DNA of 64,000 bases from an uncultured Christensenella sp. Its GTDB lineage: Bacteria > Bacillota > Clostridia > Christensenellales > Borkfalkiaceae. Position 1 is the first letter of the stretch, and the number at the start of each line of letters is the position of its first letter. Position numbers and translations under genes: made by a program. Positions 7,682-15,679 of the stretch are shown here, piece by piece. The notes beneath the pieces were generated by a model that saw only the letters and a program-made list of their open reading frames with translations, did not search any database and was not told the origin of the DNA. The DNA lies in contig CAJUEV010000005.1 in the NCBI GenBank assembly GCA_910585785.1, positions 1 to 64,000 on the forward strand, read 5' to 3'.

Positions 7682-9631
7682 ATGAATAGAAAAACAGTAG
7701 ATAAAATAATGAAAAGGCTAGATGTCAATGAGATTTGTGGTATGTTAGATAACGACTCAAATGAGAACATACCTCAACTTAAACTCTACGATTTTTTAAT
7801 TGATGTTCGCGGAACAAATAAATTTAGTGAAATAATATCAGTTTTAAAAGGAAAACTAAAAACTGAACATGCGTTAACCTATATCAATGAAATTGAAGTT
7901 ATTAATCAAATTTTTTCAGAGTGTGCGAAGTTGCAAAATGCTATTAATATAGTTCCGCCAAAATTGATATTACCACTTATGTTGTATTGGGGTTCTTTAA
8001 ATATTGATGAATATATTTCCGATGAAGCACAGAAGTTTTTCAAAGAACGCAATTCAGATATTGTAGGCTCTTACGAGAAACATGCTGAAATGACTATACA
8101 AGCAATAAAATCTCTTATATACAATGAAAAAGTTTATGACGGTAACAAGTTTATATGCAAATTTCATAGTTCATATATAGTTTATTCAAAGTCTAAGCAT
8201 AAAAAATGTATTATGAAATATATTGAAGATTCATATAAAGTATCGCTTTGGTTGGAGAAATACGATTGCTGGAAGAATGGAATATATGGGTTAAATATCT
8301 TAGATGAAAATAATCTCAAATTAGTTATTCTTGATGAAGGCTCAATTGAGAAAAATACTAACCCTTATATTAAAGAACGGATATTCCAAATACAATACGA
8401 AAGTAGAGCTATTGATGAATATCATATTTTGAATGATATAGAAAATCCTGATACTGATTTGGGTTTTATGGAGTTTGTTAGTCAAAAAGTGATTGATAAG
8501 CACTTCTATTGTGAAAGTGGAGATTTATTAGTTCAAAATGTAAAAATTAAAGATTGGCTACATGCTTATTTTATATTATATAAATTAAGCCAAAATGATA
8601 TAGATAAGGTATTACCACGTTCATTAATGACAGGTTTATTTTTAGATCATAAACGATGTAAAACAAAAAAAGGCTGGATAAAGATTCTATCAACGAACGG
8701 TATCCCAATTCAAAGTGCAGAGATTATATTTGAGCATTTGATTTTTAAAAAAGGAGCTACTGATTTATATGATTATCCATTTATTCCAGTTAAAAATAAA
8801 TATATGATTTCTCGCACCGTATCAAAATTGATACATCCGGCACGATCATTAATTTCCCGATTTAATAGAAAGGATATCAATATTGACATTAAAGGGCATA
8901 ACTTTGAAAAGAACTTGTATAACTTTTTTAATTTAGCCCAAATACCATTCGTGAACTTGCATAATAAAGTTAATGGTAATGAATATGAGTGTGATGCAGT
9001 TTTCTACTTAGATAACACTTTTGTGTTTTGCGAATGTAAAAGCAGAACGGGGCATGAACTTGAAACGGTTGACTCGGAACAATATGTTAACGATGTTAAT
9101 CAGCTAAATCGTATTTCAAAATTTTATAGAGAAAATATGCATTTAGTTTTCGATGCATTTGAATCTAAAGGTGTCAAAATTAAAGATAAAAAATTTTATA
9201 GTATAAAAAATATCGTTATTCATTCTGCTCCCGTTGATGGGGTTATTGTTAAAGAAAATGTCTATATTATGGATTTTGATAACTTTATATTTCCATTTGA
9301 TAGAGGTTCAGTATTTGAAGATTATGTTAACGTAAAGAGATTAAAAAATGTGTTTGAAGGCGAGGTGACTATTTATAAGCTTTTTAAATTTTATGACTAT
9401 GATTTCCATATTTATAATTACAAAAATCAGATAGAGTATGTAGATTATGAAATGCAGTTAGGTGATTTTCATATCTATTCAGATGATTATTACATTAAGA
9501 ATTATTCCGAAGATATATTAAAAAAAGAACTTGATATTCACATGAAAAACAGGCTAAGGGAGAATGGTGTCCCAGAATCAAGAATTAAAAAACTATTTGA
9601 AGATTTTAATTCTAAAAGCGATAAAAAATAA
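7682..9631 (+). CDS. Unknown 649-aa protein with PD-(D/E)XK nuclease-like motif
   Basis: I recognise no full-length family. Near residues 400-455 it has FEKNLYNFF, then GNEYECDAVFYLDNTFVFCECKSR. This fits the PD-(D/E)XK order: helix Glu, then Asp on one strand and E-x-K on the next, as in restriction-endonuclease-like folds. The N-terminal 400 residues are predicted mostly helical with no visible ATPase or helicase motif. ATG at 7682 is chosen because AGGA lies 7 nt upstream; a TTG at 7655 lacks an SD. The gene is very AT-rich and ends close to the right end of the element. Its pairing with an OLD-type ATPase suggests effector plus sensor roles in defence, which is inference. Confidence 0.6.
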   Translation: MNRKTVDKIMKRLDVNEICGMLDNDSNENIPQLKLYDFLIDVRGTNKFSEIISVLKGKLKTEHALTYINEIEVINQIFSECAKLQNAINIVPPKLILPLMLYWGSLNIDEYISDEAQKFFKERNSDIVGSYEKHAEMTIQAIKSLIYNEKVYDGNKFICKFHSSYIVYSKSKHKKCIMKYIEDSYKVSLWLEKYDCWKNGIYGLNILDENNLKLVILDEGSIEKNTNPYIKERIFQIQYESRAIDEYHILNDIENPDTDLGFMEFVSQKVIDKHFYCESGDLLVQNVKIKDWLHAYFILYKLSQNDIDKVLPRSLMTGLFLDHKRCKTKKGWIKILSTNGIPIQSAEIIFEHLIFKKGATDLYDYPFIPVKNKYMISRTVSKLIHPARSLISRFNRKDINIDIKGHNFEKNLYNFFNLAQIPFVNLHNKVNGNEYECDAVFYLDNTFVFCECKSRTGHELETVDSEQYVNDVNQLNRISKFYRENMHLVFDAFESKGVKIKDKKFYSIKNIVIHSAPVDGVIVKENVYIMDFDNFIFPFDRGSVFEDYVNVKRLKNVFEGEVTIYKLFKFYDYDFHIYNYKNQIEYVDYEMQLGDFHIYSDDYYIKNYSEDILKKELDIHMKNRLRENGVPESRIKKLFEDFNSKSDKK

Positions 9632-9667
9632 AAATGAATTGGCATTATAATATCAAATATAAATAAA

Positions 9668-9735
9668 TTTTAAGACTTTTGGTAAGTACACCCCCTAAAA
9701 AAGGGCGGTTTTAAGACCTTTGGTCAGTCAATCCC
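9668..9735. repeat. Two imperfect 27-bp direct repeats near the element's right end
   Basis: 9668-9694 (TTTTAAGACTTTTGGTAAG...) and 9709-9735 (TTTTAAGACCTTTGGTCAG...) agree at most positions and are separated by 14 bp. They could be recombinase arm-type or accessory sites, or chance decay products. Confidence 0.45.
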
Positions 9736-9740
9736 ATAAA

Positions 9741-9776
9741 TAAAAGCACGGCGTATTATTTTACGCCGTGCTTTTA
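9741..9776. terminator. Strong bidirectional terminator inside the right end of the element
   Basis: A perfect 15-bp stem (TAAAAGCACGGCGTA with its complement at 9762-9776) around a 6-nt loop, with T tracts on both strands. It insulates the cargo genes from the right junction. Confidence 0.85.
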
Positions 9777-9847
9777 TTTATGATAAAGCAAGAGAAGCGG
9801 AAGCGGTTTGATTGCAAACCGCCCCGTCGCACCGAAGCCCGCAGGGC

Positions 9848-9955
9848 TTACTCGTCCACCATTACGGGGGTATACGCACACCCCGCTGAATTAGAAACCG
9901 AGTTTTCGGTTTCTTTTTCTTTTGCGCCGTTTTCGCCCGTGTCGCCGTCGTTGCA
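9848..9955 (-). pseudogene. Remnant 3' end of an older related serine recombinase
   Basis: The minus strand encodes NDGDTGENGAKEKETENS, then VSNSAGCAYTPVMVDE and a TAA. This aligns almost residue for residue with the C-terminal part of the recombinase at 229-1917, which has DGENENSAKEKETDNS at the same place. Nothing upstream (9956 onward) resembles the rest of the gene, so only about 35 codons remain. A 3-bp length difference and scattered substitutions show it is a diverged copy rather than a fresh duplication. It probably marks the edge of an earlier, largely deleted element. The rest of 9632-10107 holds only the repeats and terminator listed separately. Confidence 0.7.
9850..9862. other. 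Right attachment site core (attR candidate)
   Basis: Second copy of the ACTCGTCCACC-AT core. Its left flank (CCCGCAGGGCTT) is element DNA. Its right flank is a second recombinase 3' end rather than plain chromosome. This is the pattern expected if the element integrated into the attL of an older element. Confidence 0.6.
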
Positions 9956-10107
9956 TAAATGATTGCCGGCAGCTCGAAAACTGCTAATCGCCTTTTTTTG
10001 ACGTGCGACGATTTAAATAATATAGTCGCAATGTTGAAACAAACAGAAAGCTTAAAAATGCTGCCGTAAAGCAGTCAACTTGCGGGTTGGTGATTTTTGG
10101 CGTATGC

Positions 10108-10136
10108 TTGCTATTTTTAAACAAAAATAATATAAT
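10108..10136 (+). promoter_or_regulatory. Promoter of the membrane HNH protein gene
   Basis: TTGCTA, a 17-bp spacer and a perfect TATAAT at 10131-10136, with ATG 24 bp downstream. Confidence 0.7.
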
Positions 10137-10160
10137 TGTTCAAAATATCGAGAGAAAAAT

Positions 10161-10994
10161 ATGCCGACTGTATTTTACGTTTTTATTTCATTAATTATTG
10201 CAATAATAATAGTTGTTACAATTATTTTTATAAGACGGTTTTTGCAAAAAAAGTATACGGATTTTGTTTTGCAAAATAGCTTATATTTAAAACAACTTAA
10301 CGAAATTAACAGCCGTTACGAGTTTTACCCTTATATTAGTTTTGACCAGTCGCATACGTATGACAATGAAAAATTTTATGAAAGTATTTCCTGCAAAGAT
10401 TATTTAATTTACCAATTGCAATTTATTAGAAGAAATCTGTTCAATCAAATTAATAAATTAAAAGTCAATAAGCAATTATTTTCAGAATATCAAAATGAAA
10501 TAAAGTCTATTGCAATATACGGACAATTTCAAAATTCGACTAAGAAATTTAACCTTGATAAATTGATAAAAACAGAGCGGCAGTTGATAGAAAAATATAC
10601 ATATCGTATTCCCTCCGAACAATTTTATTTAACGGTTACTTTGTTTTGCTCTAAAATTAACGGGCAGGTGTACCGTAAAAAATTTGAAAGATTTTCAGTT
10701 GGCGATATTGTAGAATTAAGCAAAAGATTAAATAATAAAAACGGTAACTTTTATAACGACCGTGAAATTTGGAACGCGCTTTGCCGTGTGGAACGCGGAA
10801 AAGTTTCTAATAAAATGAGATTTTCAATATATCAAAGAGACCGATACAGATGCTGCAACTGCGGTATTTCCGAAAGATATACTCAATTGGAAATAGACCA
10901 TATCGTACCGATTTCAAAAGGTGGAAAATCGGTATATGACAATTTGCAAACCTTATGCCACAGGTGCAACGTAGAAAAAGGCGATAGCTATTAA
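10161..10994 (+). CDS. Membrane-anchored HNH endonuclease-like protein
   Basis: 277-aa protein. An N-terminal transmembrane helix (about residues 4-26, ISLIIAIIIVVTIIFI) is followed by an AT-rich-encoded helical middle of unknown family. A C-terminal HNH domain covers about 215-277: RYRCCNCGIS, LEIDHIVPISKGG, NLQTLCHRCNVEKGD. The four cysteines and the DH pair expected for a zinc-HNH nuclease are all present. The anchor places the nuclease at the inner face of the membrane. HNH proteins of this shape occur in defence and mobile contexts, and this one sits just outside the recombinase remnant. Its role is not known. Moderate SD only (GAGAGA). Confidence 0.75.
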   Translation: MPTVFYVFISLIIAIIIVVTIIFIRRFLQKKYTDFVLQNSLYLKQLNEINSRYEFYPYISFDQSHTYDNEKFYESISCKDYLIYQLQFIRRNLFNQINKLKVNKQLFSEYQNEIKSIAIYGQFQNSTKKFNLDKLIKTERQLIEKYTYRIPSEQFYLTVTLFCSKINGQVYRKKFERFSVGDIVELSKRLNNKNGNFYNDREIWNALCRVERGKVSNKMRFSIYQRDRYRCCNCGISERYTQLEIDHIVPISKGGKSVYDNLQTLCHRCNVEKGDSY

Positions 10995-11040
10995 AAAAAC
11001 ATATTGAAATTTATCAATATTTGCTTTTGACGGCAATTGT

Positions 11041-11078
11041 ATACGCACGTTTTTAACCGCGTGCGTATTAATTTTATT
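11041..11078 (+). terminator. Terminator-like hairpin after the HNH gene
   Basis: ATACGCACG at 11041-11049 pairs with CGTGCGTAT at 11060-11068, followed by TAATTTTATT. A weak T tract, but well placed 47 bp past the stop. Confidence 0.55.
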
Positions 11079-11113
11079 GAAACGGTTGAAAATTTTATAG
11101 AAACGGTTGAAAA
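11072..11113. repeat. Two tandem 21-bp repeats upstream of the rubrerythrin unit
   Basis: TTTTATTGAAACGGTTGAAAA at 11072-11092 is followed without gap by a copy differing at one base (11093-11113). The second copy overlaps the -35 (TTGAAA, 11107-11112) of a promoter with a 17-bp spacer and TATTAT at 11130-11135. The position suits a tandem operator for a regulator of this unit. Confidence 0.6.
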
Positions 11114-11135
11114 GCGGACGGTTTTGTGTTATTAT
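11107..11135 (+). promoter_or_regulatory. Promoter of the small ORF-rubrerythrin unit
   Basis: TTGAAA, 17-bp spacer, TATTAT. An overlapping TATAAT at 11133-11138 would need a 20-bp spacer. It lies 19 bp before the small ORF start. Confidence 0.6.
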
Positions 11136-11153
11136 AATTGAGGAGATAGAATT

Positions 11154-11255
11154 ATGTTTTTGAAACGCAAGAAGAAAAAAATTCTTGAAGAAGAAAATAT
11201 ACATACCGATAAAATACCTGCGCGGCGGACAAGCGTTTTAATAAATTGTAAATAA
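11154..11255 (+). CDS. Small basic 33-aa ORF upstream of rubrerythrin
   Basis: Reads MFLKRKKKKILEEEN, then IHTDKIPARRTSVLINCK. It is preceded by GAGGAGAT with good spacing to ATG and sits 14 bp before the rubrerythrin start. The N-terminal half is a lysine-rich then glutamate-rich helix. It could be a small protein or a leader peptide coupled to rubrerythrin expression. No family recognised. Confidence 0.5.
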   Translation: MFLKRKKKKILEEENIHTDKIPARRTSVLINCK

Positions 11256-11269
11256 AAAAGGAGGTTGGT

Positions 11270-11809
11270 ATGAACAACAAATATAAGGGCACAAAAACGG
11301 AACAAAATCTTAAAGCGGCGTTTGCGGGGGAATCGCAGGCAAGAAACAAATATACATATTTTGCTTCCGTTGCAAAAAAAGAGGGATACGAGCAGATTTC
11401 TTCGCTGTTTTTAAAGACTGCCGACAACGAAAAAGAGCACGCAAAAATGTGGTTTAAGGAGTTGCAGGGCATAGGCGACACCGCGCGCAACCTTGCGGAC
11501 GCGGCTTCCGGCGAAAATTACGAATGGACGGATATGTATGAAGAATTTGCAAAGACCGCGGAAGCGGAGGGCTTTAAAGACCTTGCGGCAAAATTCCGTT
11601 ACGTAGGCGAAATAGAAAAGCGCCACGAGGAAAGATACCGCGCGCTTTTGAAAAACGTTGAAGCGGCTGCGGTATTTGAAAAGAGCGAAGTTAAGGTTTG
11701 GGAATGCCGCAATTGCGGACATATAGCCGTCGGTACAAAGGCGCCCGAAGTTTGCCCCGTTTGCAATCACCCGCAAAGCTATTTTGAAATTCTTGCTGAA
11801 AATTATTGA
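11270..11809 (+). CDS. rbr: Rubrerythrin
   Basis: 179-aa non-haem di-iron peroxidase that reduces hydrogen peroxide in anaerobes using electrons from rubredoxin-like donors. The N-terminal ferritin-like four-helix bundle has the two E..H iron-binding helices (FAGESQARNKYTYF, ADNEKEHAKMW, and GEIEKRHEERY). The C-terminal rubredoxin-like domain has CRNCGH and CPVCNHPQSYFE (two CxxC pairs). Length is typical. The SD AAAGGAGG is the best in the window. It is cytoplasmic and probably regulated through the tandem repeats upstream. Confidence 0.96.
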   Translation: MNNKYKGTKTEQNLKAAFAGESQARNKYTYFASVAKKEGYEQISSLFLKTADNEKEHAKMWFKELQGIGDTARNLADAASGENYEWTDMYEEFAKTAEAEGFKDLAAKFRYVGEIEKRHEERYRALLKNVEAAAVFEKSEVKVWECRNCGHIAVGTKAPEVCPVCNHPQSYFEILAENY

Positions 11810-11840
11810 TTGAAAAACAACTTTAATTTAAAAGTTTTAT

Positions 11841-11870
11841 CCGTCCGTAAAATTTGCGGGCGGTTTTTAT
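11841..11870 (+). terminator. Terminator after rubrerythrin
   Basis: CCGTCCG pairs with CGGGCGG around an A/T-rich loop, followed by TTTTTATTTC. Confidence 0.8.
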
Positions 11871-11952
11871 TTCTTTAAAGAGGCAAATCGGCGCCGAAAC
11901 AGCGCCTTTACAGGCTGCGCAACGGCGATAAACGTTTAATTTTTGTAAAAGT

Positions 11953-11981
11953 TTGCTATTTTTACAATAAAATGCTATAAT
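11953..11981 (+). promoter_or_regulatory. Promoter of the DUF4062/TPR gene
   Basis: TTGCTA at 11953-11958, 17-bp spacer, TATAAT at 11976-11981. Start codon at 12041. Confidence 0.7.
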
Positions 11982-12040
11982 TGCGCATATGCGAAAGCAA
12001 AAAATATTTTTGCGCTGACAAAATAAGGGGCAAATCACAA

Positions 12041-14833
12041 ATGAAAAATTCAAGCGGACAAACCAAAATATTCATAGCGTCGTCTATCGTTGAATTCGAG
12101 CGCGAGCGCGACTTGATAGAAAACTATTTCTGGCGCAAAAACACGGGTGAAGTTATTGCAATTCAGCCTTTGCGTTGCGAAAATTTTGACCCCGCAATGT
12201 GCGAAACCCGCAAAGAGGACGACTTTTGCGGACAGATTGCCGAAAGCGACGTTTGCCTTTTTATTATAGGGAAAAAGGTTGGCGGCTACACCGTTGAAGA
12301 ATACGATTGCGCCCGCCGACTTGTAGGCGAAGGCAAAAATCTGCGCATAATAGCCTTCTATAAGGACGATACAAGTCCGTTTTATAACCGCCTTGTAGAG
12401 GACGGAACCGAGCGTTACGGTTTTTGCGACGATGCGGACCTGATTGCTTTGCTTGACAAGCACTTTAATTTACCGCCCGCTTACACCGACGTTTCTTCCG
12501 CCGTTATATCTTCGCTTGGCGCCGTCGGCGAGGCTTCCGCGCAGGAAGGACCGGTATATATTTTTCTTGCTTCGTCAATAAAGGACGACGAAGTGCAGCG
12601 GTTGCGCATAGAAAATTTTATCTGGCGTATGAACTCCGAATTTACCCACAAATACGGCGTAGCGGTGCGCCCGCTTTTCGGCGGCGTGCAAAGTGGGGTT
12701 TTCGGCGAGTTGATAAGCAAAAGCGCAATGTGCTTTTTTATAGTTTTCGGTAACGTCGACGACGAAGTTATGGACGAGTTGAAGTTTGCAAAAAAACGCT
12801 TTGACGAGAACAAGTTTCCGCGCATTTACGTATACTTTAAAAGCGTGGACGGGGACGAAACGCAGTCGGTGACCGGTTTTAAAAAATACCTTGACGGCGA
12901 ACTTAATCATTTTTACGGGCTGTTTAAGGATATAGACACAATAAAACTGCGCATTCTGCTTAATTTGGCGATTCTTAAAGACGGTTCACGGGAAGTGACG
13001 TTTAAGGACGGCAAGTGCATTTTCGGCGAAAATTTGAAACTTGACGTAAAAAACGTTTCCGAATTTGTCAACAACAAAAAATTGGGCGAACTTAAAACAA
13101 GTTTAAAAGAAGCTGCTACGCGCTTCCGCACGCTGAAAATAGATTACGAGCGCAACCCCTCGGACGAAGAAATTTGCAAAGAATATTATCTTGCCGCGTC
13201 AAAGTACGACTCCCTGAAAAGAAGCATAGAAAGTCAGGAGGACAGCATTTTTTCGGTTTCGCTTGCTTTGAGCCTTGACGAAGCCAACGGTTTTAGCGAA
13301 AGGCAGCGGTTAGCCTATAAATATTTTATGGAAGGTGACGATGAAAAGGCGGTGGCAACGTTGGATATGGAAGAATCTATGGACGAATACAACCGTCAAG
13401 CCAAGCGTGCCGCACAGGCAAACGAGTTGGCGCGTCGGGCTGCAAAAATTTTAATAGCGGAAGGCAGGCAAAAAATAAGTTTTTTAAAGACTATGCACAA
13501 ATACGCCTCCCGCGACAACGAAATAAGAAAAACGTACCAAAATATGATTATTGCGGTACGCGAACAGCGGGTTGAATTGGGCGTTTTCAACGAATACGCG
13601 CTGTTTTTAAGAAGTTGCCAACTTCACAGCGAGGCGTTGGAGCAGGCGCAGGAGTTGCAAAAAATTTATAAATCGAACGAATGGGAAAACGCGATTGACG
13701 TTGCCGAAAACCTGACCACGCTTGCGGTAATTTACACCGATTTAAGCGACTGTCAAAAACATACCAAAAGCTGCTCGCTTGCCGCTATAAAAATACGCGA
13801 GCGCGCGCTTAAACAAAACGGCTATGACGAGGTAAATCACATAGGACTTGCGCGTACGTGCGTGGCTTTGGGCAATCTTTACCGCCGTTCAAACACTCCC
13901 GACTCCGCCGAAAAATATTTTTCGCGCGCGGAAAAACTGTTTGCCGAGCTGGAAGAAAATACGGATAAATACGTCACCGAACAGGCGGAAACGTTTATAA
14001 AAAGGGGCATAAACTTTGCCGAGCAGTACTTGCTTGAAAAGGCGTTTGCCAAGTTCGGTATGGCTATCGACATATGGCAAAGGCACCGGACGGACGACCC
14101 GCAGGCGCAGTATGTAAAATCGTCCGCATATCAAAATCAGGCTTCCCAGCTTAAAAAAGAGGGAAGATATGTCGATGCGATTGAAAAATTTGACAAGGCG
14201 CTTAAAATCCGCGAGGAACTTACCGCGCTTAACCCCACAAAATATACTTCCGCGCTGGCTCACTCGTATCAGGGGCTGGGCAACGTTTACAGGGCGCTGC
14301 GCGAGTGGGATAAGGCGCTGGATAATTTTTATAAAGCGCTTAAAATACGCATAGGAATTTGCGCGGTAAACGCCAAAGCGCACGAAGTGGAACTGTCCGA
14401 CTCGTATATAAAAATTTGCGGTACGCTGCTTGATAACGGGCGCGCGGACGAAGCGTTTGTGCATCTTGAAAAGGGTTTCGAAATCCGCCGTCGTTTATAC
14501 GCGGCTTCGCCTAAAACGTACGAGCGCTGGTACGCGCAGTCGCTCTTCGAATTAGGGCGTTACAATCAGCAAAAGGGCGATATGCAAACGGCGGAAAAAT
14601 ATTATGACGACGCTTTTGCGATACGCGTAAAAATTTCTTCTGAAAATTTGCAACCCAATATTGAAGGCTTGCACGACAGTTTTACCAAAATGAAGCAATT
14701 GTACGGCGAGGGCTTCAAAAGCAGGCTTACGGAAGCGGAGGCGGCTTTGTACGAAAAATTATACTCGTTTGAAGCGGTTGACGCGGACACGGGCGAGCGG
14801 CTGAAATTTGAAAACTCGTTTACGGGGATATAA
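12041..14833 (+). CDS. 930-aa protein with two DUF4062/TIR-like modules and TPR repeats
   Basis: Two related N-terminal modules, at about residues 9-150 (KIFIASSIVEFERERDLIE) and 171-320 (VYIFLASSIKDDEVQRLRIE). Each has the short strand plus ASS/SS turn and Glu/Arg-rich helix of DUF4062, a Rossmann-like, TIR-related domain. A helical linker follows, then a long run of tetratricopeptide repeats from about residue 500 to 900, for example AHSYQGLGNVYRALREWDKA. No NTPase motif lies between them. ATG at 12041 is taken, with AAGGGG 10 nt upstream, rather than an upstream TTG that falls inside the promoter. DUF4062 is common in NLR-like and defence-related proteins, so a sensing or signalling role is plausible but not shown. 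Confidence 0.75.
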   Translation: MKNSSGQTKIFIASSIVEFERERDLIENYFWRKNTGEVIAIQPLRCENFDPAMCETRKEDDFCGQIAESDVCLFIIGKKVGGYTVEEYDCARRLVGEGKNLRIIAFYKDDTSPFYNRLVEDGTERYGFCDDADLIALLDKHFNLPPAYTDVSSAVISSLGAVGEASAQEGPVYIFLASSIKDDEVQRLRIENFIWRMNSEFTHKYGVAVRPLFGGVQSGVFGELISKSAMCFFIVFGNVDDEVMDELKFAKKRFDENKFPRIYVYFKSVDGDETQSVTGFKKYLDGELNHFYGLFKDIDTIKLRILLNLAILKDGSREVTFKDGKCIFGENLKLDVKNVSEFVNNKKLGELKTSLKEAATRFRTLKIDYERNPSDEEICKEYYLAASKYDSLKRSIESQEDSIFSVSLALSLDEANGFSERQRLAYKYFMEGDDEKAVATLDMEESMDEYNRQAKRAAQANELARRAAKILIAEGRQKISFLKTMHKYASRDNEIRKTYQNMIIAVREQRVELGVFNEYALFLRSCQLHSEALEQAQELQKIYKSNEWENAIDVAENLTTLAVIYTDLSDCQKHTKSCSLAAIKIRERALKQNGYDEVNHIGLARTCVALGNLYRRSNTPDSAEKYFSRAEKLFAELEENTDKYVTEQAETFIKRGINFAEQYLLEKAFAKFGMAIDIWQRHRTDDPQAQYVKSSAYQNQASQLKKEGRYVDAIEKFDKALKIREELTALNPTKYTSALAHSYQGLGNVYRALREWDKALDNFYKALKIRIGICAVNAKAHEVELSDSYIKICGTLLDNGRADEAFVHLEKGFEIRRRLYAASPKTYERWYAQSLFELGRYNQQKGDMQTAEKYYDDAFAIRVKISSENLQPNIEGLHDSFTKMKQLYGEGFKSRLTEAEAALYEKLYSFEAVDADTGERLKFENSFTGI

Positions 14834-14900
14834 TCTTTTAAAAACGGCTTGCGTTGCAATCAAAGTTTTTGCGGCGATTTTTTCACAGGATAAATTGATT

Positions 14901-15545
14901 ATGTACGATACGGTTTTGTTTGATTTGGACGGAACGCTTTCCGACACTTTCGAGGGGATTACAAATTCGGTTGCGCACGCGCTTAAAAAATTTAACATAG
15001 ACGTTGCGGACAAGCGCGTTTTAACGCCCTTTATAGGTCCGCCCCTTTACGAGTCCTTTATGGTTTATTACGGATTTTCCAAGGCGGACGCGCTTAAAGC
15101 GGTGGAGTATTACAGAGAGTACTATGCGGATAAAGGCATTTTCGAGTGTTTTTTGTACGACGGCGTAGCCGAAACTTTGCGCACCCTTTATACTTGCGGA
15201 AAACGTCTTGTGCTTGCCACTTCAAAGCCCGAAGTTTTTGCGGAAAGAATACTTCAAAAGTTTGATTTGGCGCAATTTTTCTGTTTTGTTGCCGGCGCTA
15301 CGCTGGATTCCGCAAGGGTTGCAAAGGGCGACGTAATAAAATACGCCCTTGAAAGTTGCGGCGCCGAAAATTTGAAGCGTTGCCTTATGGTGGGCGACAG
15401 AAAGCACGATATTGCGGGGGCAAAGGCAAACGGGCTGTCTTCCGCGGGCGTTTTGTACGGCTACGGCGGAGAGGACGAACTAAGGCAGGCGGGCGCCGAC
15501 TATATTTTGCATAATTTTAGTCAACTTTTGGAAATTACGGCGTAA
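14901..15545 (+). CDS. HAD-superfamily hydrolase, phosphoglycolate phosphatase-like
   Basis: 214-aa cytoplasmic phosphatase. HAD motif I is FDLDGTLSD at the N terminus, motif II ATSKP, and motifs III/IV MVGDRKHDIAGAKANG. A helical cap (EGITNSVAHALKKF...) fits subclass IA, as in Gph/PgmB relatives. Substrate cannot be read from sequence; many homologues hydrolyse phosphoglycolate or other small phosphosugars. ATG at 14901 follows CAGGA at a 10-nt spacing, 67 bp after the TPR gene, so co-transcription is possible. Confidence 0.88.
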   Translation: MYDTVLFDLDGTLSDTFEGITNSVAHALKKFNIDVADKRVLTPFIGPPLYESFMVYYGFSKADALKAVEYYREYYADKGIFECFLYDGVAETLRTLYTCGKRLVLATSKPEVFAERILQKFDLAQFFCFVAGATLDSARVAKGDVIKYALESCGAENLKRCLMVGDRKHDIAGAKANGLSSAGVLYGYGGEDELRQAGADYILHNFSQLLEITA

Positions 15546-15547
15546 AA

Positions 15548-15646
15548 ATGCGGTTAAACGACGCATATATGCGGGGCAACAGGGTTTTAAATTTTGTTAT
15601 AAACCAAAGAATGATTGACGAATATAATAAAGATAGTCAAAAATAA
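15548..15646 (+). CDS. Possible 32-aa ORF (weak)
   Basis: ATG at 15548 opens MRLNDAYMRGNRVLNF, then VINQRMIDEYNKDSQK. It starts 2 bp after the HAD gene stop, with no clear SD. It may be translationally coupled or simply intergenic sequence. Confidence 0.25.
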   Translation: MRLNDAYMRGNRVLNFVINQRMIDEYNKDSQK

Positions 15647-15679
15647 ATTTTATAAAATTGCGAAGGCGGAAATAATTAA

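Noticed and set aside
5550..9631. Standard Gabija, Septu or PARIS system
   Set aside because: The partner has no UvrD helicase motifs, no HNH and no TOPRIM; only the OLD protein matches.
9668..9735. Short CRISPR-like array
   Set aside because: Only two imperfect 27-bp units with a 14-bp gap; no further repeats and no cas genes.
9768..9962. 64-codon plus-strand ORF over the right junction
   Set aside because: It runs across a terminator and antisense to the recombinase remnant, with no family match.
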